Under the pieces are notes generated by a model that saw nothing but the letters and a program-made list of their open reading frames with translations, was not told where the DNA came from and made no database searches. Made by a program: the position numbers and the translations under genes. Shown here in pieces: positions 17,848-26,819 of a stretch of 64,000 nt of DNA (the stretch's first letter is position 1; every line of letters starts with the position of its first letter). The stretch is taken from assembly GCF_000761245.1 (NCBI RefSeq), contig NZ_AWOR01000046.1, positions 186,001 to 250,000 on the forward strand, read 5' to 3'. Source of the stretch: Comamonas testosteroni (GTDB lineage Bacteria > Pseudomonadota > Gammaproteobacteria > Burkholderiales > Burkholderiaceae_C).

Positions 17848-18855
17848 ATGGCTGCTGACTCTTCTTTTTCTCAGATACCGGCCGGAGCAGGGGCTGCAAG
17901 CCCCGAGGGCCGCTTGCTCTTTTCCCGGATGGTCAAGCAGGTGCGGCTGCGTCAGTTGCAGCTTTTGCTGGCTTTGCAGCAATGCGGCTCGGTCATGCAG
18001 GCGGCAGTGGAGCTGAACATGAGCCAGTCAGCGGCTACCCAGGCCCTGGCCGAGCTGGAGCGGGTGCTGGGCATCAAGCTGTTCGAGCGCCATGCGCGCG
18101 GCATGCGGCCCACAGTGGCAGGCCAGGCTTTGATCGATGCGGCACGCAGCATGCTGGTGGGATTGCAGGAAGTGTCCGAATCGCTGGCCTCCATCCGTCG
18201 CGGGGCTTCGGCAGCGTTACGCCTCGGGGCCATTCCGGCAGCTGCGCTCTCGGTGCTGTCCCAGTTGCTGCCACGCTTTTACGAGGCGCACCCGCAGGTC
18301 TATGTGGATGTGCATGAGGACGCCAGCGCCCCTTTGCTGTCGCAGCTCATGGCTTCGGGCCTAGATGTGGTGTTCTGTCGCCAACCCCAGCTTTTGCCCG
18401 TGGAGTTTTCCTTCGAGCCGCTGTTGCTGGATGCGGCCGTGGTGATTGCGGATGCTGATCATCCGTTGGTCGGGCGGCGCGATGTGCCGCTGCCTGCCTT
18501 GAGGGGCGCGCGCTGGGTGCTGCCGAGCTTTGGCATCGCGGTGCGCAATATCGTAGAGACCGAGGTGCTGCCCGTACTGGAGGATGCCTCCTGGTTTCCT
18601 GCCTCCACTGTGTCCCTGCCAGTGCTCGAGGGCCTGCTCACCCAGCCTGGGGCCGTATCGCTGGTACCCCGCAGCATTCTTCCGGGACTGCGTTCCCAGG
18701 GGCGTGTGCGTGCGCTGGATGTGCGTATCGAGGGTGGCTTGCCGCCGCTGGGTGCGGTGTATCGTACAGACCATGCGCCAGCGCTGCTGCAGGAGATGCT
18801 CAGGCTCTGGCATCGGCTCAAGCTGCCTCATGCTGCAGCACCGGCATCCGCATAG
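17848..18855 (+). CDS. LysR-family transcriptional regulator
   Basis: 335 residues from the ATG at 17848. A short tail precedes a winged HTH at about 30-90 (VRLRQLQLLLALQQ, MSQSAATQALAELER), then a LysR substrate-binding domain with periplasmic-binding-protein fold. It lies about 270 bases downstream of the ABC permeases on the same strand and may control them, though LysR regulators are more often divergent from their targets. An internal ATG at about 17929 is an alternative start. A much earlier in-frame ATG at 17641 adds only a low-quality leader. Confidence 0.88.
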   Translation: MAADSSFSQIPAGAGAASPEGRLLFSRMVKQVRLRQLQLLLALQQCGSVMQAAVELNMSQSAATQALAELERVLGIKLFERHARGMRPTVAGQALIDAARSMLVGLQEVSESLASIRRGASAALRLGAIPAAALSVLSQLLPRFYEAHPQVYVDVHEDASAPLLSQLMASGLDVVFCRQPQLLPVEFSFEPLLLDAAVVIADADHPLVGRRDVPLPALRGARWVLPSFGIAVRNIVETEVLPVLEDASWFPASTVSLPVLEGLLTQPGAVSLVPRSILPGLRSQGRVRALDVRIEGGLPPLGAVYRTDHAPALLQEMLRLWHRLKLPHAAAPASA

Positions 18856-18975
18856 ACGGTTACCGGCAAGCAGGCTGAACGCCCCGGGCTATCGATACCT
18901 TGCAGACATGAAGCGCTCCGCGCGCTGATCGGGCGTGCCTGCCAGGCGACTGGGATGCGCCTTGGCAACCCAGGG

Positions 18976-19734
18976 TCAGGGGGCCGCGACCCTGCGCAGC
19001 AGGTAGATGTCCATGATCCAGCCATTTTGCTCGCGGGCCTGGGCGCGTCTGCTGGTGATGTCTGGCGCGATATTGCAAAGCCGGCCATGCATGAGCAATT
19101 GCTGTGGCATGCCCAGATAGGCGCCCCAGTAGATGTCGACATCGGTGTCTTTCAGCTGTTCATAGCTGCGTTGGCCATCCAGCATCACGACCAGGGTGTT
19201 CACCCCGGATGGCCAGCCGTTTTCGCGCAGTTGGCGACCGGTGGTGATCAGAAAGGGCTCGCCGATTTCGTTGAGTGCAATGCCGTGGGCACTGCACAGC
19301 ACCTGCATGGATGTGATGCCTGGCACGACGCGCACCTGTTCGTGGGCTAGGCCCAGACGCGCGGCAATGCGCAGCGTGCTGTCGTAGAGGGCGGGGTCGC
19401 CCCAGACAAGCAGGGCCACACGCCCCGAGCGGTCAGACAGACGGTCCTGAAGACTGGCTTGCCAGCGCCGTGCAATGGCGTCGTGCCACTCATCCACCTG
19501 CTGGTCGTAGTCCGATCCCTGCTGGCGGCGTTGTGGCATATCGAAGTGCGCAATTCGGCTCTCGTCCACGGCCAGGCTTTGCAGCAGCGACAGGCGGACC
19601 TGGGCCAGCTCGGCCTTGCTGTCCTCCTTGTGTGGCAGCAGAACCAGGTCGGCGCTGCGAATCGCTTTCTCGGCTTCCCGGGTGAGGTGATCGGGGTTGC
19701 CGGTGCCGATGCCGATCAGGAACAGCTCCAGCAT
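18976..19734 (-). CDS. cobF: Precorrin-6A synthase (deacetylating) CobF
   Basis: 252 residues of the tetrapyrrole methylase fold: the glycine loop GIGTGNPDHLT at the N-terminus, LLVWGDPALYDSTLR in the SAM pocket and VVPGITSMQVL. CobF methylates C1 of precorrin-5 and removes the extruded acetyl group to give precorrin-6A, a step specific to the aerobic pathway. The ATG overlaps the cobM stop (TGATG), so translation is coupled. It is the last gene of the cobL-E-M-F group. Confidence 0.92.
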   Translation of the reverse strand: MLELFLIGIGTGNPDHLTREAEKAIRSADLVLLPHKEDSKAELAQVRLSLLQSLAVDESRIAHFDMPQRRQQGSDYDQQVDEWHDAIARRWQASLQDRLSDRSGRVALLVWGDPALYDSTLRIAARLGLAHEQVRVVPGITSMQVLCSAHGIALNEIGEPFLITTGRQLRENGWPSGVNTLVVMLDGQRSYEQLKDTDVDIYWGAYLGMPQQLLMHGRLCNIAPDITSRRAQAREQNGWIMDIYLLRRVAAP

Positions 19735-20528
19735 CAGGCGCCCTCAGCTCCGCAAGGAAAGCGTGGTTCGTCGCCGCGCGGCCGATAGCGGCGATCATAG
19801 TCATTGGCATAGAGCCGGCTGCTGCCGAAATCCTGCTGGCTCAGTGTGGCCCCGACCAGAATCAGTGCGCTGCGCTGCAGCGGATTGGATTGGGCTGTGC
19901 TGGCGATATCTCCCACGCGGGTGCGCAGCAGTTGCTCGTCCGGCCATGAGGCGCGCCAGACAATGGCTGCCGGGCAATCCGGGCCGTAGTGGCTGATGAG
20001 TTCCTGCTGCACCTGCTCGGCTACATGGACCGACAGATGAATGGCCAGTACGGCGCCGGTCGCCGCGAAGGCGGCCAGGGTTTCGCCGTCCGGCATGCTC
20101 GACGCCCGGCCCGAGGTACGTGTCAGCACCACCGATTGGCAGGAGCCAGGCAAAGTCAGCTCGGCCTCCAGAGCAGCGGCTGCAGCACTGAAAGCGGGGA
20201 CACCGGGCGTGACGGTGTAGGGGATATTCAGCTCGCGCAGGGCGCGCAACTGCTCACCCATGGCAGACCAGATGCTCAGGTCACCGGAATGAAGGCGGGC
20301 AACATCCAGCCCTTGCTCGTGTGCGGTCTGGATTTCGGCCACGATGTCTTCCAGCGACATGGGGGCGGTGTTGACGAGACGGGCACCTGCAGGGCAGTGC
20401 GCCAGCAACTCGCTGGGTACCAGCGAGCCTGCGTACAGACACACAGGCGAGGCAGCTAGCAGATCACGTCCGCGAACGGTGATGAGGTCGGCCGCACCGG
20501 GGCCGGCTCCGATGAAATGAACGGTCAA
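19734..20528 (-). CDS. cobM: Precorrin-4 C11-methyltransferase CobM
   Basis: 264 residues of the tetrapyrrole methylase family: [16 protein letters not shown] at the N-terminus, [26 protein letters not shown] and [14 protein letters not shown]. It methylates precorrin-4 at C11 to precorrin-5. There is no ATG close to the conserved N-terminus. The only well-placed start is TTG at 20528, with GGAG about 8 bases upstream, and it overlaps the cobE stop as TTGA. The frame stays open far upstream, antisense-like through cobE, but that part is not homologous. Confidence 0.9.
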   Translation of the reverse strand: MTVHFIGAGPGAADLITVRGRDLLAASPVCLYAGSLVPSELLAHCPAGARLVNTAPMSLEDIVAEIQTAHEQGLDVARLHSGDLSIWSAMGEQLRALRELNIPYTVTPGVPAFSAAAAALEAELTLPGSCQSVVLTRTSGRASSMPDGETLAAFAATGAVLAIHLSVHVAEQVQQELISHYGPDCPAAIVWRASWPDEQLLRTRVGDIASTAQSNPLQRSALILVGATLSQQDFGSSRLYANDYDRRYRPRGDEPRFPCGAEGA

Positions 20529-20968
20529 GGCAAAACTCCAGGGATAAATGGTGTGGGCAGCGGCAAGCCGGCAATCGCCAGCGTCGCACGTCGGTCTGCC
20601 GAGACGGTGCGCAGCACTAGCAGCCGGCGATGGGTCAGGGCGGCGCCGGCTTGCAAGGCCAGAGCTTCTGCAACGCTGCCCGTGGCAAAGCGCTGCTGCA
20701 ATCTTGCGGAATGGGATGGTGTGGCGATATGCGCAATCTCGCTTTCGGCACAGGTCTTCCAGTCGATATGGCCCGGGATCCGTCTCGCCCAGTCCTGCAA
20801 GGCGCGTGCCGCTGAGGTCTGGCTTTTGCTGGCCAGGAGGGCAAAGGTCCAGCGGCAGGGCGCTGAATCTGCGCTCTCGAGCCTCTGGTGGGCCTGGGTC
20901 CAGCAGCTTTCGAATGATTGAGGCAGAGCGCCGGCTTGAAAGCCCCAGCCTGCGAACAAATATCTCAT
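20525..20968 (-). CDS. cobE: Cobalamin biosynthesis protein CobE (CbiG C-terminal type)
   Basis: 147 residues. The N-terminus AGWGFQAGA and the body with [18 protein letters not shown] and [12 protein letters not shown] match the CobE/CbiG C-terminal domain. CobE is needed in the aerobic pathway around the CobM step, but its exact chemistry is not settled. The ATG at 20968 overlaps the cobL stop (ATGA). The protein is a little divergent, so confidence rests partly on position between cobL and cobM. Confidence 0.82.
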   Translation of the reverse strand: MRYLFAGWGFQAGALPQSFESCWTQAHQRLESADSAPCRWTFALLASKSQTSAARALQDWARRIPGHIDWKTCAESEIAHIATPSHSARLQQRFATGSVAEALALQAGAALTHRRLLVLRTVSADRRATLAIAGLPLPTPFIPGVLP

Positions 20969-22161
20969 TGGCTGCTCCAGACCCACTGCACCAGGGGGCG
21001 GGCCGGGGTCCAGGAATGCATGCTGCCCAGGCTCTGTGCTTCGCTCCATTGCAGTTGATACAACTGGCCGCCATGCGTGCGGTGCAGCTCCAGCAGCAGC
21101 GCCTGGGTGTGCAGCGCCACAGCATTCACCACCAGCCGCCAGGGCCCGGGAAGGCGCATGCACAGGGCATTGAACAGCTCGGCGCTAAAGCCTCCGCCGA
21201 CAAAAACGGCCTGAGGCTCTGGCTGCAGACGGGGCAGGGCTGCCAGGGCGTGCTCATGAACCACTTCGATCGCTGCCGCATAGCGCTCAGCGTTCTGCGC
21301 AATATTGGCCGCACGCGCGGCATGCTGCTCCACACAGATGGCCTGGCCACCAGCCAGGCACCACTCGACGGCGACCGAGCCCGAGCCCGCACCCAGATCC
21401 CAGAGCCACTCGCCTTGGCGCGGAGCCAGCGCGGCCAGCGTCATGGCCCGCACCGGGCTTTTGGTGATCTGCCCGTCATGGGCAAACTCGCTGATGGGCC
21501 GGCCTGGTACCTGGGACAGACCTTTTCCGCCGCGCGCTTCGAAAGCCGCAGTCACAGGGGGCTTGGCCGGCTGGGTTGCCAACAGCGAAGCCAGCTCGCG
21601 CGCCGTGCCACTGCGGACGTCCTGCTGATCGCTGCCTGCCTGCTCCACCAGCCACAGGGGGCTGTCGCCCCAGCCCTGCTGCAGCAGCCACTGCGCCAGG
21701 GTGTGAGCGGCCGGGCCGTCACGCAACAGGCAGATAAAGCGCTCTTGAGGCGCCAGCAGAGGCGTCAGGCTGCTCAGGCTGCGGGCATGCAGGCCCAGGC
21801 AATGGGTACGCTCCTGGGACCAGCCCAGCTCGCCCGCAACCCAGGAAAATGTCGAGGCTTGAGGGTAATTGCGCCACTCACCCAACTCCAGGTGCCTGGC
21901 CAGCGATGCCCCGGCACCGAAGTGAAACGGATCGCCGGACACCAGTACGGCCACGCCTTGATGTCCGCGCAGCTGCAGCACGGGCTCAACGCTGAAGGGG
22001 ATCGGCCAGGCTCTGCCACGCGCTCCTGCTTGCGCCAGGGCCAGATGACGCGGACTGCCGAACACAACACTGGCATCATCCAGGGCTTGTCGCGCTGCGG
22101 GGCTCAGGCCTTCCAGCCCTGACGGATGAATTCCGATAATTGAAAGCCACGGATTGGCCAT
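20965..22161 (-). CDS. cobL: Precorrin-6Y C5,15-methyltransferase (decarboxylating) CobL
   Basis: 398 residues with two domains: an N-terminal CbiE-type methylase (about 1-200, ..[25 protein letters not shown]) and a C-terminal CbiT-type Rossmann methylase (about 210-390, [28 protein letters not shown] in two parts). It methylates C5 and C15 and decarboxylates ring C acetate. I chose the ATG at 22161 because AGGAG lies 9 bases upstream; an in-frame start at 22188 is less likely. The start codon is built from the same CATG as the divergent cobK start. Confidence 0.92.
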   Translation of the reverse strand: MANPWLSIIGIHPSGLEGLSPAARQALDDASVVFGSPRHLALAQAGARGRAWPIPFSVEPVLQLRGHQGVAVLVSGDPFHFGAGASLARHLELGEWRNYPQASTFSWVAGELGWSQERTHCLGLHARSLSSLTPLLAPQERFICLLRDGPAAHTLAQWLLQQGWGDSPLWLVEQAGSDQQDVRSGTARELASLLATQPAKPPVTAAFEARGGKGLSQVPGRPISEFAHDGQITKSPVRAMTLAALAPRQGEWLWDLGAGSGSVAVEWCLAGGQAICVEQHAARAANIAQNAERYAAAIEVVHEHALAALPRLQPEPQAVFVGGGFSAELFNALCMRLPGPWRLVVNAVALHTQALLLELHRTHGGQLYQLQWSEAQSLGSMHSWTPARPLVQWVWSSQ

Positions 22162-22162
22162 G
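22159..22162. promoter_or_regulatory. Shared CATG: overlapping divergent start codons of cobK and cobL
   Basis: Bases 22160-22162 are the ATG of cobK on the plus strand, and 22161-22159 are the ATG of cobL on the minus strand. There is no room for promoters between the genes: each ribosome site and promoter must lie inside the other gene. A TTG at 22154 is an alternative cobK start and would lengthen the overlap. Confidence 0.75.
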
Positions 22163-22909
22163 ACCCAAGTTCTCCTGTTAGGCGGCACTTTCGATGCCTA
22201 TATCTTGTCCACGCTGCTGCATGAGGCCGGGGTGCAAGCCATCTATTCCTATGCGGGGGCCACCCAGACGCGCCGTACTCCGGCCCTGCCGGTGCGTGTG
22301 GGCGGCTTTGGCGGCGTGCAGGGGCTGGTCGATTACCTGAGTGCGCATCACATCACCCATGTCATTGACGCCACCCACCCGTTCGCCGCACAGATGAGTG
22401 CCAATGCCATCGCGGCCTGCGCCCGACTGAATCTGCCCTTGCTGTCCATGGAGCGGCCAGCCTGGCAGGCCCGGCCCGGCGATCAATGGCAGCATGTGCC
22501 GGATATGGCGGCGGCCGCCAAGATCCTGAGCCCTATGCTCAAGCGGGTATTTCTGGCCATTGGACGCAAGCAGCTGGCGGCGTTTGTGGGGCTGGCCGAC
22601 GAGCACCAGTTTGTGCTGCGCGTCATCGACCAGGAGGGTGGTGCCTTGCCTTTGCCGGCATCCAGCTATGAGCTGATCGTGGCGCGCGGTCCGTTTCAAC
22701 TCGCCGATGAACTGGCGCTGCTCGGGAAGTACCGCATCGACTGCATAGTCAGCAAGAACGCCGGTGGAGCAGACACCTATGCCAAGATCGAGGCCGCGCG
22801 GCAACTGGGCATTGCCGTCATCATGGTCGACAGACCGGTGCTGGAGCCGCGCACCCAGTGCCAAAGCCCGCAACAGGCCATGGAGTGGTTGGACCGGCAG
22901 CGCTGCTGA
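22160..22909 (+). CDS. cobK: Precorrin-6A reductase CobK
   Basis: 249 residues. The N-terminal nucleotide-binding loop VLLLGGTFDAYIL, the IDATHPFAAQMSANA motif and ARGPFQLADELALL with VSKNAGGADTYAKIEAA mark the CobK/CbiJ family. It reduces precorrin-6A to precorrin-6B using NADPH. It is the only cob gene on the plus strand, sitting head-to-head with cobL and tail-to-tail with cobJ (31 bases apart), so it is antisense to any transcript running from cobJ into cobL. Confidence 0.92.
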   Translation: MTQVLLLGGTFDAYILSTLLHEAGVQAIYSYAGATQTRRTPALPVRVGGFGGVQGLVDYLSAHHITHVIDATHPFAAQMSANAIAACARLNLPLLSMERPAWQARPGDQWQHVPDMAAAAKILSPMLKRVFLAIGRKQLAAFVGLADEHQFVLRVIDQEGGALPLPASSYELIVARGPFQLADELALLGKYRIDCIVSKNAGGADTYAKIEAARQLGIAVIMVDRPVLEPRTQCQSPQQAMEWLDRQRC

Positions 22910-22940
22910 GCACTTTTGCCCGGCAGGACCTTGCGTGTAC

Positions 22941-23744
22941 TCAGGCATGGTCGCTCACGATGGAAGCTGCGCTGCTGCAGGCTTCATAGCTGCGCGGGGT
23001 GTAGACATGCTTGCCCACCTGGCGGGTCTGGCTGTTGCCCACGATCACCACCGTGCGCATATCGGCCATATCGGCCCGTGCATCCAGCAGCTTCACGACC
23101 CGCAGTGTCTCATCGGGGCGGCTGACGTTGCGGGCAAAGCAGATCAGGCGCTCGGGCTCGCATTCCTGCTGAAGCACCTGCAGGGCGCGCGAGAAGCCCT
23201 CGGGGCGCGATCGGGAGCAGGGGTTGTAGAAGGCCATGGCGAAATCGGCCTGGGCGGCCAGACGGATGCGGCGCTCGATGATGCTGGCGGGTTTGAGGTT
23301 GTCGGACAGATTGATGGTGCAGAAGTCATGTCCCAAGGGGGCGCCCAGACGCGCTGCCGCTGCCAGCATGGCGGTGATGCCCGGCTGCACCTGCACGTCC
23401 ACGCCCTGCCAGCGGGCATGCTCCTCGGGGCTGGCCTGCTCCAGCGTCTCGAACACGGCACTGGCCATGGCGAATACGCCCGGGTCGCCCGACGAGAGCA
23501 TCAGCACCTTGCGGCCCTGGGCTGCAAGATTCAAGGCATTGCGCGCACGCTCGAGCTCCTCTCGGTTGTCGCTGGCATGCAGCTGCAGATGTTCCAGACC
23601 CTGTAGCCGCGCCACATAGGGAAAGTAGCCGAATGCATCGCTGGCGCTGGCAATGCTGTCGAGCACCTGCTGCGTCAGCAGGGCATCATCGCCGGGGCCC
23701 AGGCCCAGCACCAATAGTTGTGGAGGCATTGAGGTCTTGCTCAT
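22941..23744 (-). CDS. cobJ: Precorrin-3B C17-methyltransferase CobJ
   Basis: 267 residues (or 262 from the second ATG at 23729). Tetrapyrrole methylase motifs: LVLGLGPGDDALLT, LSSGDPGVFAMASAV, QPGITAMLAAAARLGAPLGH and the CobJ-specific AFYNPCSRSRP. It methylates C17 with ring contraction to give precorrin-4. It is the last gene of the cobG-H-I-J group and starts about 10 bases after cobI. Confidence 0.92.
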   Translation of the reverse strand: MSKTSMPPQLLVLGLGPGDDALLTQQVLDSIASASDAFGYFPYVARLQGLEHLQLHASDNREELERARNALNLAAQGRKVLMLSSGDPGVFAMASAVFETLEQASPEEHARWQGVDVQVQPGITAMLAAAARLGAPLGHDFCTINLSDNLKPASIIERRIRLAAQADFAMAFYNPCSRSRPEGFSRALQVLQQECEPERLICFARNVSRPDETLRVVKLLDARADMADMRTVVIVGNSQTRQVGKHVYTPRSYEACSSAASIVSDHA

Positions 23745-23754
23745 GGCGGCGCGA

Positions 23755-24495
23755 TCACATGTCATTGGCCGGGCGGCGGCCCTGGCCATGCACGACGATG
23801 ATGGCGAAATAAGGGCAGCGCTCGGGCGCATCGCGCAGCGGCATGACCTGCTGATCGCTCATGGTGCCGTTGATGACCAGCCAGGCACGCTCCAGCTTGC
23901 CTTGCTCGATCAGCAGCGCACGGATGCGGCCCAGATGCCGTCCCACCTTCATGATGACCAGCGCGTCCGAGCGCGCCATATGCTCACGCAGTGGCGTATC
24001 GGGCAGGGTCGCGGGCAGCACGCTCATCACATCGTCACCCCAGGTCATGGGAATTCCGGTGGCATGCCAGCAGCCCACCATGCCGGGTATGCCGGGCAGC
24101 ACCTCCACCGTCACCTGTGCCGCCTGGCGCAGGCGCACATAGAGGTGCATGAAGGAGCCGTAGAAGAATGGATCGCCTTCGCAGAGCACGATCACATCCT
24201 CGCTGCGCGTGAGCTCCGTCAGCCTGGACTGCCAGTCCTGATAGAAGCTGGACAGCTGGGCGATATAGCGGGGGTCGTCGTGCGGAATCTCCGTGGTCAG
24301 CGGGTACTCCATCGGGTACTCCGTGACCTCGGCATGCAGCAGGCCATTGACCAGTTGCCGCGCCTTGCCCGGGTGACCGCGCTTGCGGAAGTAGGCCACA
24401 TGACGGGCGTTTCTCAGCAGGCGGTCGGCCTTCACGCTCATCATGTCGGGATCGCCGGGACCCAGTCCCACGCAGAAGATTTTTCCTTGATTCAT
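23755..24495 (-). CDS. cobI: Precorrin-2 C20-methyltransferase CobI
   Basis: 246 residues with the methylase motifs FCVGLGPGDPDMMSVKA, VLCEGDPFFYGSFMHLY and VLPGIPGMVGCWHATG. It converts precorrin-2 to precorrin-3A, the first step committed to corrin in the aerobic route. The ATG at 24495 follows cobH by 11 bases. A longer in-frame opening to 24771 is the antiparallel shadow of cobH and is not used. Confidence 0.92.
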   Translation of the reverse strand: MNQGKIFCVGLGPGDPDMMSVKADRLLRNARHVAYFRKRGHPGKARQLVNGLLHAEVTEYPMEYPLTTEIPHDDPRYIAQLSSFYQDWQSRLTELTRSEDVIVLCEGDPFFYGSFMHLYVRLRQAAQVTVEVLPGIPGMVGCWHATGIPMTWGDDVMSVLPATLPDTPLREHMARSDALVIMKVGRHLGRIRALLIEQGKLERAWLVINGTMSDQQVMPLRDAPERCPYFAIIVVHGQGRRPANDM

Positions 24496-24506
24496 GGTGA
24501 CTCTTC

Positions 24507-25136
24507 CTACTCCACCGTGGTTGCCAGCGCGTTGATGGCGGCAACCGTGATGGCGGAGCCGCCGAGGCGCCCTTGCACGATGGCAAACGGGATCTGCCCC
24601 CATTCGCGCAGCGCGTCCTTGGACTCCGCAGCTCCCACAAAGCCGACCGGGCAGCCGACGATGGCGGCCGGGCGCGGGCAGTGCGGGTCCTGCAGCATAT
24701 GGAGTAGATGAAACAGGGCCGTGGGAGCATTGCCGATGGCGACCACGGCACCGTCCAGATGCTCGCGCCACAGCTCCAGTGCTGCGGCGCTTCGGGTGTT
24801 GCCCATGTCGGCGGCCAGCGCTGGCACACGCGGGTCCTGCAGGGTGCAGATGATGGAGTTCTGAGCCGACAGGCGCTTGCGCGTGATGCCCTCGCTGACC
24901 ATGCGTGCATCGCAGAGCACGGGTGCTCCGCGCTGCAGCGCGGCTTCCGCTGCTTCGGCAAAGGTCGGGGAGAAATGGATATGCGAGGCCAGCTCCACCA
25001 TGCCGGCTGCGTGAATCATGCGGCAGGCGACCCGCTCTTCCACGGGGTTGAAGCGCTTGAGATCGGCCTCGCGGCGGATGATGCTGAACGATTGCCGGTA
25101 AATCTCTTCACCGCACTTTTCATAGTTGTAGGTCAT
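24507..25136 (-). CDS. cobH: Precorrin-8X methylmutase CobH
   Basis: 209 residues matching CobH/CbiC along the full length: EIYRQSFSIIRREADL, the catalytic-His region RMIHAAGMVELASHIHFSP, APVLCDARMVSEGI and IVGCPVGFVGAAESK. It moves the methyl group from C11 to C12, giving hydrogenobyrinate. The start overlaps the cobG 3' end by 17 bases, indicating co-translation. Confidence 0.94.
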   Translation of the reverse strand: MTYNYEKCGEEIYRQSFSIIRREADLKRFNPVEERVACRMIHAAGMVELASHIHFSPTFAEAAEAALQRGAPVLCDARMVSEGITRKRLSAQNSIICTLQDPRVPALAADMGNTRSAAALELWREHLDGAVVAIGNAPTALFHLLHMLQDPHCPRPAAIVGCPVGFVGAAESKDALREWGQIPFAIVQGRLGGSAITVAAINALATTVE

Positions 25137-26460
25137 TGAGTTGTTGCTGTATCTCGTGAGGATCGGAGTTCAGAGGCCGATAGGGAATGGAGGCCCGGGC
25201 CGACGGTTGCGCCTCGGCGGGGCTGGCGTGCAGCCATATCTGGCCCGCTGTGTCCTGGCTGGCAAACACCACATTTGTTGCATCGGCAGGCAGGGCGCAG
25301 AGCTTGGCGCAGCCGCTGATATGAAGATGCCGGTCCGCCGCCTGTGAGCTGGCGAATTGCAAGGCCATGGGCTGGGCCGGGATATGGGCCTGAGGGCAGT
25401 TGGGGGCGCCGGTACAGGCCGAGACCCGCAGGCGCACATCCGTAGGCTGGCTGATCCAGTCCCTGGCATCGAGCCGGGCAGGCAGTGAATCCAGGTGCTT
25501 GTTCGGCAGCAGCAAAGATTTCCAGGGCGTGACCCGGATCTCCGCCTGTTCGGGCATGAGAGCCGCCAGCTTCTGTATGGCCCATGCGTCCAGGCGCCCC
25601 AGCGGGGTGCCCAGCAGCAGGCCGTGAGGGTTGAGCGCTCCGGGCCGCAACGGCCTGGCAGTGGTCGTGTCCTGAGTGCGGAGCTCAAGGTGATGGCTGG
25701 CCCTGGCGAGTCCGCAGGCCTGAAGGTCGATGGGCTTTGCAAGGCCGCGCAATCGGCCTGCGGCCTGCGCGCTGCGCTCACGGGCAAACCACAGGGCAAT
25801 CCGTATGGCGGCCTGGACGGCCGCCGGTGCGCTCTCGAAACCGTACCAGTCTGCCGATTGGCCCAGGGCAAGCCCATAGCGTCCATCGGCGCAGGCCCAT
25901 AGCTGAAGGTCGGAGCTCAGGCTTTGGAGATGGCACCGCGGATCGTCGACCAGCATGTCAAATTTGCCGGGCAGGGCCGGCATGTCCTGCTGTTGCAGGG
26001 CCAGGGGAGTCAGATCACGCGCCGCCGCCACAGAAAGCGCCAGAGCCAGCGCATGGGTGCGATCTCCTCTGGCATAGAACGGCGTGCAATGCACGGCAGG
26101 CGCCAGATCTGTCTGTTCATCGGCAGGGGCCAGTCTGGAGGCAACGAGCGCTGCGCGCAAGGCAGGCAGGGACGACTCATGTACGCCGCGCAATTGCAGA
26201 TTGCCGAGGCGGGTCAGCTCGATCTGCCCCGAGGCATGGGTTCGTGCGAGCTCGGCCAGTACCAGCCACTGAGCAGCGGTGAGTGACGCGCAGCGAGGGC
26301 GCACGCGAACGATCCAGCCGTCCTGTGCCTGCATGGGCTTCCAGGTGCTTGGACACCAGCCGCGAATCTGGATGGTCTCAGGGCTGGACAAGCGCTGCTC
26401 CAGGCGACGAGGCCAGGGCACGGCCGGCCCACTGGGACAAATCTGACTGGCAAATTCCAT
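25120..26460 (-). CDS. cobG: Precorrin-3B synthase CobG
   Basis: 446 residues of the nitrite/sulfite-reductase-like fold. An N-terminal ferredoxin-like half (ETIQIRGWCPSTWKPMQ, DGWIVRVRPRCASLT) is repeated in the C-terminal half. Four cluster Cys are visible as ACTGAPNC and GCAKLC, ligands of a [4Fe-4S] centre. CobG is the O2-using enzyme that makes precorrin-3B and marks the aerobic pathway. The ATG at 26460 gives the usual length; a GTG at 26550 is possible but lacks a ribosome site. It is the first gene after a cobalamin riboswitch. Confidence 0.9.
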   Translation of the reverse strand: MEFASQICPSGPAVPWPRRLEQRLSSPETIQIRGWCPSTWKPMQAQDGWIVRVRPRCASLTAAQWLVLAELARTHASGQIELTRLGNLQLRGVHESSLPALRAALVASRLAPADEQTDLAPAVHCTPFYARGDRTHALALALSVAAARDLTPLALQQQDMPALPGKFDMLVDDPRCHLQSLSSDLQLWACADGRYGLALGQSADWYGFESAPAAVQAAIRIALWFARERSAQAAGRLRGLAKPIDLQACGLARASHHLELRTQDTTTARPLRPGALNPHGLLLGTPLGRLDAWAIQKLAALMPEQAEIRVTPWKSLLLPNKHLDSLPARLDARDWISQPTDVRLRVSACTGAPNCPQAHIPAQPMALQFASSQAADRHLHISGCAKLCALPADATNVVFASQDTAGQIWLHASPAEAQPSARASIPYRPLNSDPHEIQQQLNDLQL

Positions 26461-26599
26461 GCAACATAGGTCATCCACGGTCGGTTTGGCCGATACCCGG
26501 GCCAGACAAACAAAATGTGCAGAGGGAAATGAAGAGGTGATGAGCCGCACGCGGGCGCTGGCAGATCACAAGCCACATGCAATCCCGCTGCGCCTTGTA

Positions 26600-26811
26600 C
26601 ACACCAGGCCGGTCTCCGGACTTACAGAGCCCACCTGGGGGTGGCATGTCGATGCGCCTTCCCGCTTGCGCAGTGGCAGCCGTGGCCGTGGGCCAGGGCT
26701 TGCATCTCCATCTCTCTGATTACCGTTGCGGGTGCAGTGCAGGATTGGTGGAGATTCCATTCACCTGCTTCTCGTTTCACCTCCGCGCGCAGAGCACGCC
26801 ATGAGGCACCT
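26600..26811 (-). promoter_or_regulatory. Cobalamin riboswitch upstream of cobG
   Basis: Read on the minus strand from about 26810: an opening GGTGCC, AGGTGAAACGAGAAGCAGGTG, then the core CACCCGCAACGGTAATCAG, a GCCACTG element, GGGAAGG with CATGCCACC, and the B12 box AAGTCCGGAGACCGGCCTGG at 26604-26623. These elements occur in canonical order and spacing. About 140 bases of leader remain before the cobG start for the expression platform. Coenzyme B12 should repress cobG-H-I-J. Confidence 0.93.
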
Positions 26812-26819
26812 GTGGTGGC

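Noticed and set aside
20529-21125. Long N-terminal extension of cobM
   Set aside because: It runs through cobE and cobL in another frame with no homology; the methylase fold starts at the TTG at 20528.
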